Assembly (NCBI GenBank): GCA_020444065.1
Contig: JAHLLQ010000003.1
Span: forward strand, 258,979-322,978
DNA length: 64,000 nucleotides
Direction: 5' to 3'
DNA from: a bacterium
GTDB lineage: Bacteria; Sumerlaeota; Sumerlaeia; SLMS01; JAHLLQ01
The notes under the pieces were generated by a model. The model saw only the letters and a program-made list of their open reading frames with translations, had not been told where the DNA came from and searched no databases. Positions 28,609 to 37,396 of the stretch are shown here, piece after piece. Within the stretch, counting starts at the first letter, position 1. Every line of letters begins with the position of its first letter. The position numbers and the translations under genes were made by a program.

Positions 28609-29223
28609 TTATCCTTCCGCCAGGGCGGCGTTGGCGCGGTCGAAGTTCTCTTCCAGGCCTTGCGCAGCCATGTAGTCGAAGCCCATCAGCGCGGGGAATT
28701 GCGGCGAAAGGCGCACGTCGAAGGTGCTGGTGAAAAGGTCGGTGATGCGCTCGCACAGTGCGTTGCCGGTCGCGGCCAGGAAGACTTCGCCCGTGTTCAT
28801 GTCCCACACCAGCTCGGTGAACGCGACGGTGGGGGAGGTCTCCTTCAGCATCTGGATCGTCAGCTCTTCCTCGATGGCGAGGCGGTGCTGGCGGGTGATG
28901 CGCGAAAGGCTGCGCTCCTCGCGAATCTGCTCCATGCGCTGATCGCGGCGGGCGCGGAAAAGGACCTTGCTGAAAGACTTGCGGTCGCGCCGCACGGCCA
29001 GAAAGACAAGATGCCCGTCCACCAGGTCCTCCCAGGTGAAGCGCTCCTCGAGCGGCGCCCGCGGGTTGACCCAGCCGAAGGACTCCTTCTCGCCGCGGTC
29101 GGCATTGATGGGCTTGTAGGCATATCGCCGAATCGCCATCGTGGCCGTTCGAGCGAACGTCTCGGGCAGTTCCTTCTGCAGAACATATCGGCGAGCGGAA
29201 ATGGATCCGGTACGCAAGGGCAT
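28609..29223 (-). CDS. rdgC: RdgC-like recombination-associated protein, N-terminal half
   Basis: A 204-aa protein whose blocks follow RdgC in order: SISARRYVL, ESFGWVNPRAPLEERF, LVFLAVRRDRKSFSKVLFRA, LSRITRQHRLAIEEELTIQM, then TELVWDMNTGEVFLAATGNA and STFDVRLSPQFP. In E. coli the corresponding region is the first ~170 of 303 residues, ending near LPVVPL. Here it stops at GLEENFDRANAALAEG and a second gene continues. Known RdgC proteins form a dimeric ring around DNA and inhibit RecA. The two-gene form would form the ring from separate polypeptides (inference). Confidence 0.68.
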   Translation of the reverse strand: MPLRTGSISARRYVLQKELPETFARTATMAIRRYAYKPINADRGEKESFGWVNPRAPLEERFTWEDLVDGHLVFLAVRRDRKSFSKVLFRARRDQRMEQIREERSLSRITRQHRLAIEEELTIQMLKETSPTVAFTELVWDMNTGEVFLAATGNALCERITDLFTSTFDVRLSPQFPALMGFDYMAAQGLEENFDRANAALAEG

Positions 29224-29355
29224 GAGTCGAACCTGGTTCTGGGAGTCGGCGGCTACCGCCGCCAGGGGGGCTGCTTATGCCGGGCCGGGTGGGGGCTGGT
29301 CAAGGGATTGGTGGGGATTGGATCGACTCGGTGAATCCGTCGCGTTCGGCACGGC

Positions 29356-30054
29356 CTATTCCACGTCCAGCGTGGGCTCCGGGGCGTACTCCGGCAGGAA
29401 GCCGCCGGTGGCCTGGCGGAGGAATTCGTCGCGGTTGGCTTCGATTTCCGCTAGCCGGCTGTGCCGCTCCCACTCCGGGAAGGAGCGGGCGACCTTGGTG
29501 TACAGGCGGCGGGATTGGACGGCCACGGGGTGTTCGCTCGGGTGGGCCTCGTCGGACAGCCAGGAGAGCAGCGACACGGCCCAGTCGGGCTTGTGGGCCA
29601 GTTCGAAGCACACCACCGCCAGGTTGAACACGGCGGCCAGGAATTGCGGGTAGCTGGGCTCCTCGTCGGCTGTCGATTGGACCAGTGCGCGGGAATATGT
29701 CAGGGCGCGAGACTGCTCGCGGCGGACCATCACGGCGATCTCGATAAACTTCGTGAAGGTGAAATTCCGCAACGGCACGGACAGGTCGTTGTCCATGGCG
29801 ATTTCAATCGCGCGATCGATATGGTTGACGGCATCGGAGGTGCGGCGGCAGACCGCATTCATGGTCGCGAGGCTCGCCTCGCAGATCATGAGTGGCGTCT
29901 TGTCGTCCAGCTCCTCGGCCAGCACCATGGCGGCATGCATCTTCGGCAGGGCAGGTGTGATATCCGGGGGATGACTACGATGGCGGAAGAGCTTGTCCGC
30001 TTCGCGGATGAGCTCACTGATGCGGCGGCGTTTGTTCTGATCGTCGCGCGGCAT
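29356..30054 (-). CDS. TPR-like alpha-helical protein, unknown function
   Basis: A 232-aa soluble protein made largely of helices with loose TPR-like periodicity (LPKMHAAMVLAEELDDKTPL, AVNHIDRAIEIAMDNDL, FLAAVFNLAVVCFEL). It starts with a basic MPRDDQNKRRRISELIREAD. There is no signal peptide, membrane segment or catalytic motif. It ends about 130 nt before the rdgC-like gene on the same strand, so co-transcription is possible but not tight. I do not recognise a named family; a protein-interaction role is inferred from the fold only. Confidence 0.65.
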   Translation of the reverse strand: MPRDDQNKRRRISELIREADKLFRHRSHPPDITPALPKMHAAMVLAEELDDKTPLMICEASLATMNAVCRRTSDAVNHIDRAIEIAMDNDLSVPLRNFTFTKFIEIAVMVRREQSRALTYSRALVQSTADEEPSYPQFLAAVFNLAVVCFELAHKPDWAVSLLSWLSDEAHPSEHPVAVQSRRLYTKVARSFPEWERHSRLAEIEANRDEFLRQATGGFLPEYAPEPTLDVE

Positions 30055-30188
30055 GACCTTCGTGCTCCCCAGATTTCCTGACCCGGCGCCCGTGCCGCTT
30101 GGGCGAGATTTTGCTGGCCCGGCAGTGGACCGATCAGGCTAGTGTGGTCCCTACACTCTGTATACTTCATGCGCGAGGAAGGCCTTTC

Positions 30189-31139
30189 ATGTCAAACCCT
30201 ATACGGACACGGTGCTTAGTCACCGGAGGCGCCGGATTCATCGGCAGCCACCTGGTGGAACGTCTCGTGGCGGACGGACACTCCGTCGCCGTGCTGGACA
30301 GCTTCGTGACCGGAAAGCACGAAAATCTGGCGAACGTGCGCGATCGCATCGATCTGTTCGAAGGTCCGACGAACGATCCCGAGATTTGCCGCCGCGCTGT
30401 CGAAGGTGCCGAGCTCGTTTTTCATGAGGCCGCCATTCCGTCCGTTCCGCGTTCCGTGCGCGAGCCGATCGCCTGTCACGAAGCCAACGTGACGGGAACG
30501 GTCGTGTTGCTGGATGCCTGCCGCGAGGCTGGCGTTCGGCGCCTCGTGTATGCCGGCAGCTCGTCTGCCTATGGCGACCTGGCGGTGGAGAGCAAGAGTG
30601 AGGATCTGAAGCCCGAGCCGCTCTCGCCATACGCCGCAGCCAAGCTGGCCGGCGAGCACTACCTGCGCGCTTACCATGAAGTGCACGGACTCGAGACCGT
30701 GGTGCTGCGGTACTTCAACGTATTTGGCCCGCGCCAGGATCCGACGTCGGAGTACAGCGCCGTGATTCCGAAGTTCATCACCGCGATGCTGGAGGGCAAG
30801 CGCCCCACGATTTACGGCGACGGAACGCAGTCGCGCGATTTCACGTACATCGATAATGTCGTACACGCGAACTTGTTGGCGGCGACTTCCGAGACTGGAG
30901 TCGGCGGTGTGTTCAACGCGGCCTGCGGCGGCGCATACACCCTGCTCGATTTGATGACGCTGCTGAAGGAGCTGTTGGACTCGCCGATCGAGCCGATGTT
31001 CGAGCCGGCGCGCGCCGGCGATGTGAAGCACTCGCTCGCCGACATCTCCGCGGCTCGCAAGGCGCTGGGTTACGACGTGATCGTCGACTTCAAGGAAGGA
31101 CTGCGCCGCACGGCGGAGTACTACCGCGGGCTGCAGTAG
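30189..31139 (+). CDS. NAD-dependent sugar-nucleotide epimerase (SDR family)
   Basis: A 316-aa extended SDR enzyme of the UDP-glucose 4-epimerase / UDP-GlcNAc 4-epimerase group. It has the Rossmann motif CLVTGGAGFIGSHLVERL, the dinucleotide Asp in VAVLDSFVTGKHENL, the catalytic Ser region YAGSSSAYGD and the YxxxK pair in SPYAAAKLAGEHY. The C-terminal substrate part has FNVFGPRQDPTSEYSAV and RDFTYIDNVV. ATG 30189 follows GAGGAAGG and begins just before the Rossmann fold, so the longer frame from 30099 is rejected. It probably supplies a sugar for surface polysaccharide. The exact sugar is not decidable from sequence. Confidence 0.92.
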   Translation: MSNPIRTRCLVTGGAGFIGSHLVERLVADGHSVAVLDSFVTGKHENLANVRDRIDLFEGPTNDPEICRRAVEGAELVFHEAAIPSVPRSVREPIACHEANVTGTVVLLDACREAGVRRLVYAGSSSAYGDLAVESKSEDLKPEPLSPYAAAKLAGEHYLRAYHEVHGLETVVLRYFNVFGPRQDPTSEYSAVIPKFITAMLEGKRPTIYGDGTQSRDFTYIDNVVHANLLAATSETGVGGVFNAACGGAYTLLDLMTLLKELLDSPIEPMFEPARAGDVKHSLADISAARKALGYDVIVDFKEGLRRTAEYYRGLQ

Positions 31140-31148
31140 ACGAGGGAA

Positions 31149-31799
31149 GTGAACCCGACAGTCTACAGAACCAAGAACACCGCGGCGGGCGAGTACTTGC
31201 TCCGGTTGCTCGAGCGCGATCGATACATGATTGCGGCCGGGACGGTCTTTCATATGCAAGCCGGGATGTGGGCAAATTCCGTCGCTCAGTTTGAGAAGAG
31301 TCTCGCGGAGGATGGGCGTTCGATTGCGCTGCAACAGCAGGACCTGGCGCGCGAGTGGATTACCGTGCATGGTCCCGGTCGAACGCGTGACCAGGCCCGA
31401 AAGAATCTCGCGTTCGCAACGATGTACAACGAAGCGCGCTGCCAGGTTGTCGAGTCCCTCAGCGTTGACGGCGACTTTCGTTTCCCCGTGACCTTTCGCT
31501 TGGTGGAGAACTCTTACCTGTGCGAGGACGACGAGGATCGCGAGCGGTTTGGCGAATGGGCCGATCAACCCTACTTCACCTTGGATGTTTACGCGAGGTT
31601 CTACGATGCGAAGGCTGCGGGTGCGGGCGAGGTGGAGGAATTCCTTCGCCTCTCCGAACTGACGCCCGAACTGGCATTGTTTGAGAACGAGGCGGGCGGC
31701 GATCCAGCCTTCCATCTGGTCACGCTCGACGAGGCCTTCGACAAGTACATCGGCCCGACGCTGCACGTGCCGAGTTTCGAGGAACTCGACCGTCGGTGA
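31149..31799 (+). CDS. conserved-looking hypothetical protein, 216 aa
   Basis: A 216-aa protein without signal peptide or membrane segment that I do not recognise. It begins 9 nt after the epimerase gene. GTG 31149 is the first start after an in-frame stop, but its GAGGGA is only one base away, so ATG 31227 (MIAAGTVFHM) may be the true start. The sequence is acidic and mixed alpha/beta in appearance, with LVENSYLCEDDEDRERFGEW and EVEEFLRLSELTPELALFEN. The spacing suggests co-transcription with the epimerase; no function can be inferred from that. Confidence 0.55.
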   Translation: MNPTVYRTKNTAAGEYLLRLLERDRYMIAAGTVFHMQAGMWANSVAQFEKSLAEDGRSIALQQQDLAREWITVHGPGRTRDQARKNLAFATMYNEARCQVVESLSVDGDFRFPVTFRLVENSYLCEDDEDRERFGEWADQPYFTLDVYARFYDAKAAGAGEVEEFLRLSELTPELALFENEAGGDPAFHLVTLDEAFDKYIGPTLHVPSFEELDRR

Positions 31800-31936
31800 G
31801 TTGCCGGCAAAGCCTAGCGTTCCCCGGGCGCGCCGGCATCCTGCCGGAGAAATCCCCATCGAATCACAGTTTCTTCGTGCATTGCGCGGTGCGCGTGTAT
31901 TATCAATGGTTGTGGAACTCGCGAGGAGGGGTCCGC

Positions 31937-33013
31937 ATGCCACGACCGCGCCGCCGTTGGATTGTGTGGGGCTTTGCCGGCCTGCTGGTGTTTGCTGGCA
32001 TGCTGGCGGGCTTGTACTTCGCGATTGCCTCTCAGGCCCAGCGTGCCAGGCGCGCAAAACTCTCGGACGCCGAGTTCGCTGCCTATCGGGTATGGCGCAA
32101 CGAAGTCGTCGAAGTCAGCGGAGACGATCTGATTCCTCCGCCACTCTCCGATGAGACTGTGCAGCGTCTCCTGGATTTCGCCGAGGTTATTGTTCGAGAT
32201 AATCGGGATCTCGATCGCTGGGGATATCTGGACCTTCTAAGTCAGGCACGGCGGGGGACTCCTAACGAGAGAATCGATGAAGAGTCTCTGGCGTTCTTCG
32301 ATGATATGTTGGATGCCCTTCGGGCTCTTGTTCAACGACCTGATTATGAAATTCGTCTTCACCGTCTAAGCGTAGAAGGAGTGAGCATTATCAAGGACAC
32401 AGCACGGAATTTCATTCCCACGTGCCAATGGGCGAGAGCGGCCCACGAAATTCGTCAACATAACGGCCGGGCGGCACTCGATGAGATCGAAGTGCTTCTG
32501 CAGTTCGCGAAGGCCCATCCGTACAGCAGCATTCAGGAGAAGCGCCATGCAGCGCAGGCGGTGGAAGCGGCGCTGGATGCGATTGAAGAACTCGAAGCAG
32601 CCAACGATCAGCCGGAGATCGCCGAAGCGATCCGAGAGCTGCTACGCCGCCACGCCGAAGATGTTCGGAACCTCCATCTGGGCGTGACTCAAAGTGCGAA
32701 GGTCGAGGACGACATCGGGATCGTGCGCAGCGCCGCCGGCCGCGGATTCTCGATTCCAAGTTCCCACGCGGCGACGGGACCGCAGTGGCAGAAACTGGCC
32801 GAGGAGGCGTTCTTCTGGCATGGGGAATGGGAAGAGGAAAGACCGGATGCCAATGACTTCTTCTGGGAGGCCCGATCTCTGTACGAGCCCCACGTCTCAG
32901 GAGCTTTCCGGAACGGCACTTATGTTCTCGGCAAAGAGGGATGGGAAGTAGATTCCATTCTCGAGCGATACGAGCGAATGATGAACTCGCCCGTTCCGGC
33001 GAGTGGGAGTTGA
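31937..33013 (+). CDS. tandem single-TM paralogue 1
   Basis: A 358-aa membrane-anchored protein. The basic start MPRPRRRW is followed by one transmembrane segment (IVWGFAGLLVFAGMLAGLYF). The rest is a large, mostly helical, acidic domain (LSDETVQRLLDFAEVI, LDEIEVLLQFAKAHPYSS, ALDAIEELEAANDQPEIAEA, IRELLRRHAEDVRNLHLG) ending MMNSPVPASGS. By the positive-inside rule the large domain lies outside the cytoplasm. A GAGGAGGGG ribosome-binding site fixes ATG 31937. Its start and end are nearly identical in DNA to those of the next two genes. The family is not recognised. Confidence 0.78.
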   Translation: MPRPRRRWIVWGFAGLLVFAGMLAGLYFAIASQAQRARRAKLSDAEFAAYRVWRNEVVEVSGDDLIPPPLSDETVQRLLDFAEVIVRDNRDLDRWGYLDLLSQARRGTPNERIDEESLAFFDDMLDALRALVQRPDYEIRLHRLSVEGVSIIKDTARNFIPTCQWARAAHEIRQHNGRAALDEIEVLLQFAKAHPYSSIQEKRHAAQAVEAALDAIEELEAANDQPEIAEAIRELLRRHAEDVRNLHLGVTQSAKVEDDIGIVRSAAGRGFSIPSSHAATGPQWQKLAEEAFFWHGEWEEERPDANDFFWEARSLYEPHVSGAFRNGTYVLGKEGWEVDSILERYERMMNSPVPASGS

Positions 33014-33076
33014 GAGGACGCCGCATGCCACGACCGCGCCGCCGTTGGATTGTGTGGGGCCTTGCCGGCCTGCTGG
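32978..33076 (+). repeat. junction direct repeat, copy A (end of paralogue 1 / start of paralogue 2)
   Basis: About 99 bp that run from the MMNSPVPASGS codons through the stop, the 11-nt spacer and the first 17 or so codons of the next gene. They are almost identical to 34060-34158, and the second half matches 31931-31989 at the head of paralogue 1. Confidence 0.85.
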
Positions 33077-34095
33077 CGTTTGTTGGCATGATCGTCGTCC
33101 TGTACTTCGTCATTGACCACGGCAGCCGGCGCCTCATTGAGCGATCGATTCCTCCCTCCGAGCTGGAAGCGTACAGGAAGTGGTGCAGTGAGCCGATCAC
33201 CGTGGATCTGGAGGACTTCGCTCCAGTGGAGATTTCCGAGGAGACTCAGAGGTGCTTGTTTCGTCTCTACGGTGCGGCCAGAGACATCGACTGGACTGTC
33301 GGGTCTCGCTCTTCCCTTCTCCTGTCGCGTGCCCATGATGACAGGCCGGACTGCCCGATCGATCATGAAGCACAGAACAGTCTGAATGATCTGCGACTGG
33401 CCTTCAGAGAACTTGTTGAGCAGGCGGACTTTGACGCTTTCGCTCTGGACGGGATTGATTGGTGGCGAGATGACCTTGATGCGCTCCAAATCAATTGGGC
33501 GATTATAGCTCAGTGGAGTGAAGCGGAATACCACATTCGACACGGCAATGAGCGCGCTGCAATGGACGAGATAGAAGTCCTTCTCCAGTTTGCAAGGGCG
33601 GATGGTTTGGATCGGGAGAATGTCCTTATCCTCGTAAGTCGTTCCGTGAGCTTGGCTCTCGATGCGCTCGAGGAACTTGAACAGAGAACTGACGATCCAC
33701 GAATCTCCGATGCCATTCGGGGAATGCTCCAACGGCACGCAGATGATATTCTTGTTCCTCATCAAGAGAGTTCCGTCGATCCCCTGACTATCCAGAGTGT
33801 CCGAATGCTGGGATACTATGTTGCAGAGGGCGTGCCTGTAACAATACCAGCGCAAGCGACGGGGGAGGAATGGTCGACGCTGGCGGCGCAGGCCTTTCAC
33901 GATCATTTGGAGAAACAAAACGGAATAGGTAGAAGATCTTCATTCGTTTGGATGTCATCCGACAGCCGATCAGGACTCGCATTCACTTATGTGCAATGGC
34001 ACACCTCATTGAAGACTGCCCTCGCTGCAAACGAGTACCATCGCGAACGATATCGGAAGATGATGAACTCCCCCGTTCCGGCGAGTGGAAGTTGA
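33025..34095 (+). CDS. tandem single-TM paralogue 2
   Basis: A 356-aa paralogue starting 11 nt after paralogue 1, with GAGAGGA overlapping that gene's stop as the ribosome-binding site. It has the same MPRPRRRW start and TM segment (IVWGLAGLLAFVGMIVVLYF). The helical domain repeats the layout: PPSELEAYRKW, ISEETQRCLFRLYGAA, AMDEIEVLLQFARADG, ALDALEELEQRTDDPRISDA, IRGMLQRHADD. It ends MMNSPVPASGS as in paralogue 1. The central domain has diverged much more than the ends. The function is unknown. Confidence 0.78.
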   Translation: MPRPRRRWIVWGLAGLLAFVGMIVVLYFVIDHGSRRLIERSIPPSELEAYRKWCSEPITVDLEDFAPVEISEETQRCLFRLYGAARDIDWTVGSRSSLLLSRAHDDRPDCPIDHEAQNSLNDLRLAFRELVEQADFDAFALDGIDWWRDDLDALQINWAIIAQWSEAEYHIRHGNERAAMDEIEVLLQFARADGLDRENVLILVSRSVSLALDALEELEQRTDDPRISDAIRGMLQRHADDILVPHQESSVDPLTIQSVRMLGYYVAEGVPVTIPAQATGEEWSTLAAQAFHDHLEKQNGIGRRSSFVWMSSDSRSGLAFTYVQWHTSLKTALAANEYHRERYRKMMNSPVPASGS

Positions 34096-34158
34096 GAGGG
34101 GTCCGCATGCCACGACCGCGCCGCCGTTGGATTGTGTGGGGCTTTGTCAGCCTGCTGG
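34060..34158 (+). repeat. junction direct repeat, copy B (end of paralogue 2 / start of paralogue 3)
   Basis: The second copy of the junction repeat at 32978-33076, differing at only a handful of bases, mostly in the short spacer. The distance between copies (1,082 bp) equals one gene unit, as expected for tandem duplication. Confidence 0.85.
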
Positions 34159-35210
34159 TGTTTGCTGGCGCGTTGGTGGGGCTCTATTATGCATTGATCG
34201 CCGCTGCAGACTACAAAGCTCGGCACAAGATGACGCCCGTACAGTTGGCGGCTTACGAGAAGTGGTTGAATGAGCCCGTCGAGGTTGATCCAGCGTTCTT
34301 CGAATGGCCCGAGTCCTCTGATGAGACTCGTCGGCTTGTCTACGCGCTATACGAGGAGGCGGAGAAGTTGGACAAAGAACAAGCTAGAATATACATGGAC
34401 GAGATTACTGATCTGCAGCATGCTGATTCGGTTTCAGCGGTTGACCCGGAAATGCTCCGTTTCTTCGAGGACCTCCGACTGGATTTCGAGGCTCTCGTCC
34501 GACAACCTGACTACCAGAGCTCTGTTTGGGATCTGGAAATGCCCAATGGGGATTTCGTTTCTCCATATCTCCTCCGGCAGGCCTGCCGAGCCCAATGGGC
34601 AAAGGCCACAGATGATCTTGCCAATGCGGACTACGACGAGGCCATCGAGGAAGTGGATATTCTGCTTCTCTCCATCCATACGCAACACATCATGGGATTC
34701 GGTCCTCGATTGACCGCCTACTATCAGCTTGGAAGAACACTCGACATTCTTCAGGATCTGATTGAGGCCGCGAATGATCCGCGCATCGAAGCCGAAGTGC
34801 AGGTGATGCTTCGCCGTCACTCATCTAGGGTTCATGGAATCAGATTCAATGAAGAATTTGGAATGAGGGTAGAAGGCAGCATCTGTGACGTGCGTTGGGG
34901 GTTGCACCATGGCTACAGTGTCACAGTGCCGCAGAGCGCAACGGGGTGGGAGTGGAAACAACTCGAGATGAGAATCTGGAGCGAAGCGCTCAAAGGCTGC
35001 AAAGACCCGTTCGATCCGAGATCAAACTTGGAGTTCGATGAGTTCTTTACGACACCTCCGGATATCAAGGGGCTGGCTCATCCGGCTTCGAACTTCTTAT
35101 ACTGGGATTCACTCAATGAAGGAACCAAGGCCGCCTTCGAGAGAAGGCTCGCGCGATATGATGCAATGATGAATGGCCTGAGCAAGTCGGCAGGGGAGGG
35201 CGGGAGTTGA
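34107..35210 (+). CDS. tandem single-TM paralogue 3
   Basis: A 367-aa paralogue starting 11 nt after paralogue 2. It has the MPRPRRRW start, TM segment IVWGFVSLLVFAGALVGLYY and the same helical plan (MTPVQLAAYEKWLNEPVEVD, SSDETRRLVYALYEEAEKL, EAIEEVDILLLSIHTQHIM, LQDLIEAANDPRIEAEV). The C-terminus differs: MMNGLSKSAGEGGS instead of MMNSPVPASGS. It is the end of the array, followed by a repeat-filled gap. All three genes can be read from one transcript. The function is unknown; the extracytoplasmic domain suggests an envelope role. Confidence 0.78.
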   Translation: MPRPRRRWIVWGFVSLLVFAGALVGLYYALIAAADYKARHKMTPVQLAAYEKWLNEPVEVDPAFFEWPESSDETRRLVYALYEEAEKLDKEQARIYMDEITDLQHADSVSAVDPEMLRFFEDLRLDFEALVRQPDYQSSVWDLEMPNGDFVSPYLLRQACRAQWAKATDDLANADYDEAIEEVDILLLSIHTQHIMGFGPRLTAYYQLGRTLDILQDLIEAANDPRIEAEVQVMLRRHSSRVHGIRFNEEFGMRVEGSICDVRWGLHHGYSVTVPQSATGWEWKQLEMRIWSEALKGCKDPFDPRSNLEFDEFFTTPPDIKGLAHPASNFLYWDSLNEGTKAAFERRLARYDAMMNGLSKSAGEGGS

Positions 35211-35662
35211 CAGGGCGCTGTTTGTTTCGAAACTGTTTGCGCCCCCCGATGGTTGGGTCTGGATGATTGGCGTCCATTTCGTGCTGCATGCGGCAATGGT
35301 ACTTCTATGGCTTCCGCCAACTTCGCGCCCTGTTGCACACCTTCAGCGTGCAACTTATCCGGGCCCTGAGACCCAGGGCGGCGTCTCCTCCTTCGCCGAC
35401 TTCCGCCTTTGCTGAAGCGACGGCGGACACGCCGGCGGAGGAGTCGCTTGCCCTGGGCTGTCGAATGTTGAATCCCGTTGGGATTCGCTTGGCTTCTTGT
35501 GGCCTGACTATCTGCGGAGCCCGAAGGGCTCGAACATCCGATATCCTGGGGCAGAGCGCGCAGCGCGGCGCCCCAGGTTGCTTGTGCCTGAATCCCAAAG
35601 GGATTCAACACTCCCGTCCAAGCGCTCCACAATCGGCCAATTGGAAGCCGGCGATCCAGGGG
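35211..35662. repeat. gene-free gap with a palindrome-rich dispersed-type repeat
   Basis: No gene is supported in these 450 bp. Five short perfect inverted repeats lie in series: GCCCTG/CAGGGC (35363-35379), GAATCCC/GGGATTC (35470-35486), GAGCCC/GGGCTC (35517-35531), CCTGGGGC/GCCCCAGG (35545-35577) and again GAATCCC/GGGATTC (35590-35606). Between them, at about 35390-35445, is an imperfect inverted repeat built on TCCGC/GCGGA. Such stacked palindromes are typical of dispersed intergenic elements in environmental genomes, and RNA from here would fold into a chain of hairpins. Confidence 0.7.
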
Positions 35663-36127
35663 TTACTTGCGGAAGCGCACGATGCGCGTTTCGATAGACG
35701 ATTCGATCGTCTGGAATTCATCGAGCATCAGTGCGAGAGCTTCCTCTGTGTTGTACGATCCGGAGCCCGCGCCAATGATTGGAAAGGCGATCGAGCGAAA
35801 GCCGCGCTCCTCTGCGGCGCGCATGGCGTTGCGCACGGAACCGCGGATTGAGCGTTCCGATGCGAACCAGACGGCGTTGATGCCTGCCACGTGAATGATG
35901 GCGCGGTGGGGGAGTCGTCCCGCGCCGGTGACGACCGCGCCGCCGAGTGGGATCGGGCCGTGGCGCGCGACTTCGCGGAAGGGAGCGTACCCGGCGCGCC
36001 GTTTGATCGCGCCGGAAACACCCTGGGGCAGCAGCAACCACCACGGGATGATGTTGCGGTTCCACGCATTGACGATTGCCTCGACGTCCTGGTCGAGCAA
36101 ATCGCCATCGATGATGTCGGGAATCAT
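35663..36127 (-). CDS. macro-domain protein (ADP-ribose-binding type)
   Basis: A 154-aa single-domain macro protein. It has the family blocks IIDGDLLDQDVEAIVNAWN, GVSGAIKRRAG, GGAVVTGAGRLPHRAIIHVA and IAFPIIGAGSGSYN. Macro domains bind ADP-ribose or related nucleotides, and some remove ADP-ribose from proteins or O-acetyl-ADP-ribose. The NAWNRNIIPWW stretch, in place of the common NAAN, marks a subgroup. The gene starts 12 nt downstream of clpX on the same strand, so the two are probably one operon. A link between proteolysis and ADP-ribose signalling is suggestive but unproven. Confidence 0.88.
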   Translation of the reverse strand: MIPDIIDGDLLDQDVEAIVNAWNRNIIPWWLLLPQGVSGAIKRRAGYAPFREVARHGPIPLGGAVVTGAGRLPHRAIIHVAGINAVWFASERSIRGSVRNAMRAAEERGFRSIAFPIIGAGSGSYNTEEALALMLDEFQTIESSIETRIVRFRK

Positions 36128-36139
36128 GCAAGCCTCCCG

Positions 36140-37396
36140 TTACGCGGAGGCCTTCTTCTCTTCGGCGGTGAAGATCGGCTCGTCTTCGCCGCGGATCACT
36201 TCGGGCGTGATGCGGCAATGGGTGAACTGCTCGGACTTCGCGGGCAGATGGAACATGATATCGAGCATGACGCCTTCGAGGATTGCGCGCAGGCCGCGTG
36301 CGCCGGTGCCCATGTCGATGGCCAGGCGCGCGACTTCGTTCAGCGCGTCTTCGTCGAAGTCGAGCTTGATGCCGTCCATCTCGAACAGCTTCTCGTACTG
36401 GCGCGTCAGCGCGTTGCGCGGCTCGGTCAGGATCTGAACCAGTTCCTTCTCGCCCAGGTTGTCGAGCGTTGTGACGACCGGGAAGCGGCCGATGAATTCG
36501 GGAATCAGCCCGAACTTCAGCAAGTCTTCGTATGCAACGTTGCGCAGCACTTCGCCTTCGTTCACTTCGCGGCGCGACTTGACTTCCGCGCCGTAGCCCA
36601 TGGTGCGCTGCTCGGTGCGGCGGCGGATGATGTCGACCAGTCCGCTGAACGCGCCGCCCGCGATGAACAGGATGTTCGTCGTGTCCATGCGGATGTATTC
36701 CTGGTGCGGGTGCTTGCGGCCGCCGGTCGGCGGGATGTTCGCAATGGTGCCTTCCAGGATTTTCAGCAGCGCCTGCTGCACGCCTTCGCCGCTGACGTCG
36801 CGCGTGATGGAGACGTTTTCGGTGGTGCGGTGAATCTTGTCGATTTCGTCGATGTAGATGATGCCGCGCTGGGCGCGTTCGACGTCGCCGTCGGCGTTCT
36901 GCAGCAGACGAAGGAGGATGTTCTCCACGTCCTCGCCGACATAGCCGGCCTGCGTCAGCGTCGTCGCGTCGGCGATCGCGAACGGCACGTCGAGGACTTT
37001 GGCGAGCGTCTGGGCCAGCAGCGTTTTGCCGCACCCGGTCGGCCCGGCCATGATGATGTTCGACTTCTGAATCTCGATCGTGTCGTCCTGCTGGTTGGAC
37101 AGGATGCGCTTGTAGTGATTGTAGACCGCGACGGAGAGCACACGCTTGGTGCGGTCCTGCGAGATGACGTAGCTATCGAGCGCCTCGAAGATCTCCGCGG
37201 GCGGCGGCAGTTTCTTCAGCGACTCAACGGTCTGCTCCTCGGTGCGGACGACTTGCTCGCGGGCAAGTCGATCGCTGCAAGTGCCGACGCATTCGTCGCA
37301 AATATAGACGCTTCCCACGCCTTCGCGGGTCAGGCCCTTGAAGAGAGTGCGGACCTGGTGCTGGTCGCGACCGCAGAATGAACAACGCAAACGCAT
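36140..37396 (-). CDS. clpX: ClpX, ATP-dependent protease unfoldase subunit
   Basis: The 418-aa AAA+ unfoldase that feeds substrates to ClpP. An N-terminal zinc-binding domain (C5, C8, C33, C36) is followed by Walker A GPTGCGKT (118-125), the pore loop GYVG (151-154), Walker B IIYIDEID (179-186), the RKHP pore-2 loop ([11 protein letters not shown]) and sensor-2 GARGLRAI. The length is normal. clpP and tig, its common neighbours, are not here; a macro-domain gene follows instead. SmpB, which tags stalled products for ClpX, is encoded at 60.5 kb. Confidence 0.97.
   Translation of the reverse strand: MRLRCSFCGRDQHQVRTLFKGLTREGVGSVYICDECVGTCSDRLAREQVVRTEEQTVESLKKLPPPAEIFEALDSYVISQDRTKRVLSVAVYNHYKRILSNQQDDTIEIQKSNIIMAGPTGCGKTLLAQTLAKVLDVPFAIADATTLTQAGYVGEDVENILLRLLQNADGDVERAQRGIIYIDEIDKIHRTTENVSITRDVSGEGVQQALLKILEGTIANIPPTGGRKHPHQEYIRMDTTNILFIAGGAFSGLVDIIRRRTEQRTMGYGAEVKSRREVNEGEVLRNVAYEDLLKFGLIPEFIGRFPVVTTLDNLGEKELVQILTEPRNALTRQYEKLFEMDGIKLDFDEDALNEVARLAIDMGTGARGLRAILEGVMLDIMFHLPAKSEQFTHCRITPEVIRGEDEPIFTAEEKKASA

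Noticed and set aside
30216-32057. 613-codon minus-strand open frame
   Set aside because: It runs antisense through the epimerase, the unknown 216-aa gene and part of the first tandem paralogue, all supported by start sites and domains.
35211-35662. CRISPR array
   Set aside because: The repeated words are short palindromes with irregular spacing, unequal sequence and no spacer pattern; no cas genes are present.
35891-37381. 496-codon plus-strand open frame
   Set aside because: It is antisense to clpX and the macro gene, both secure assignments.
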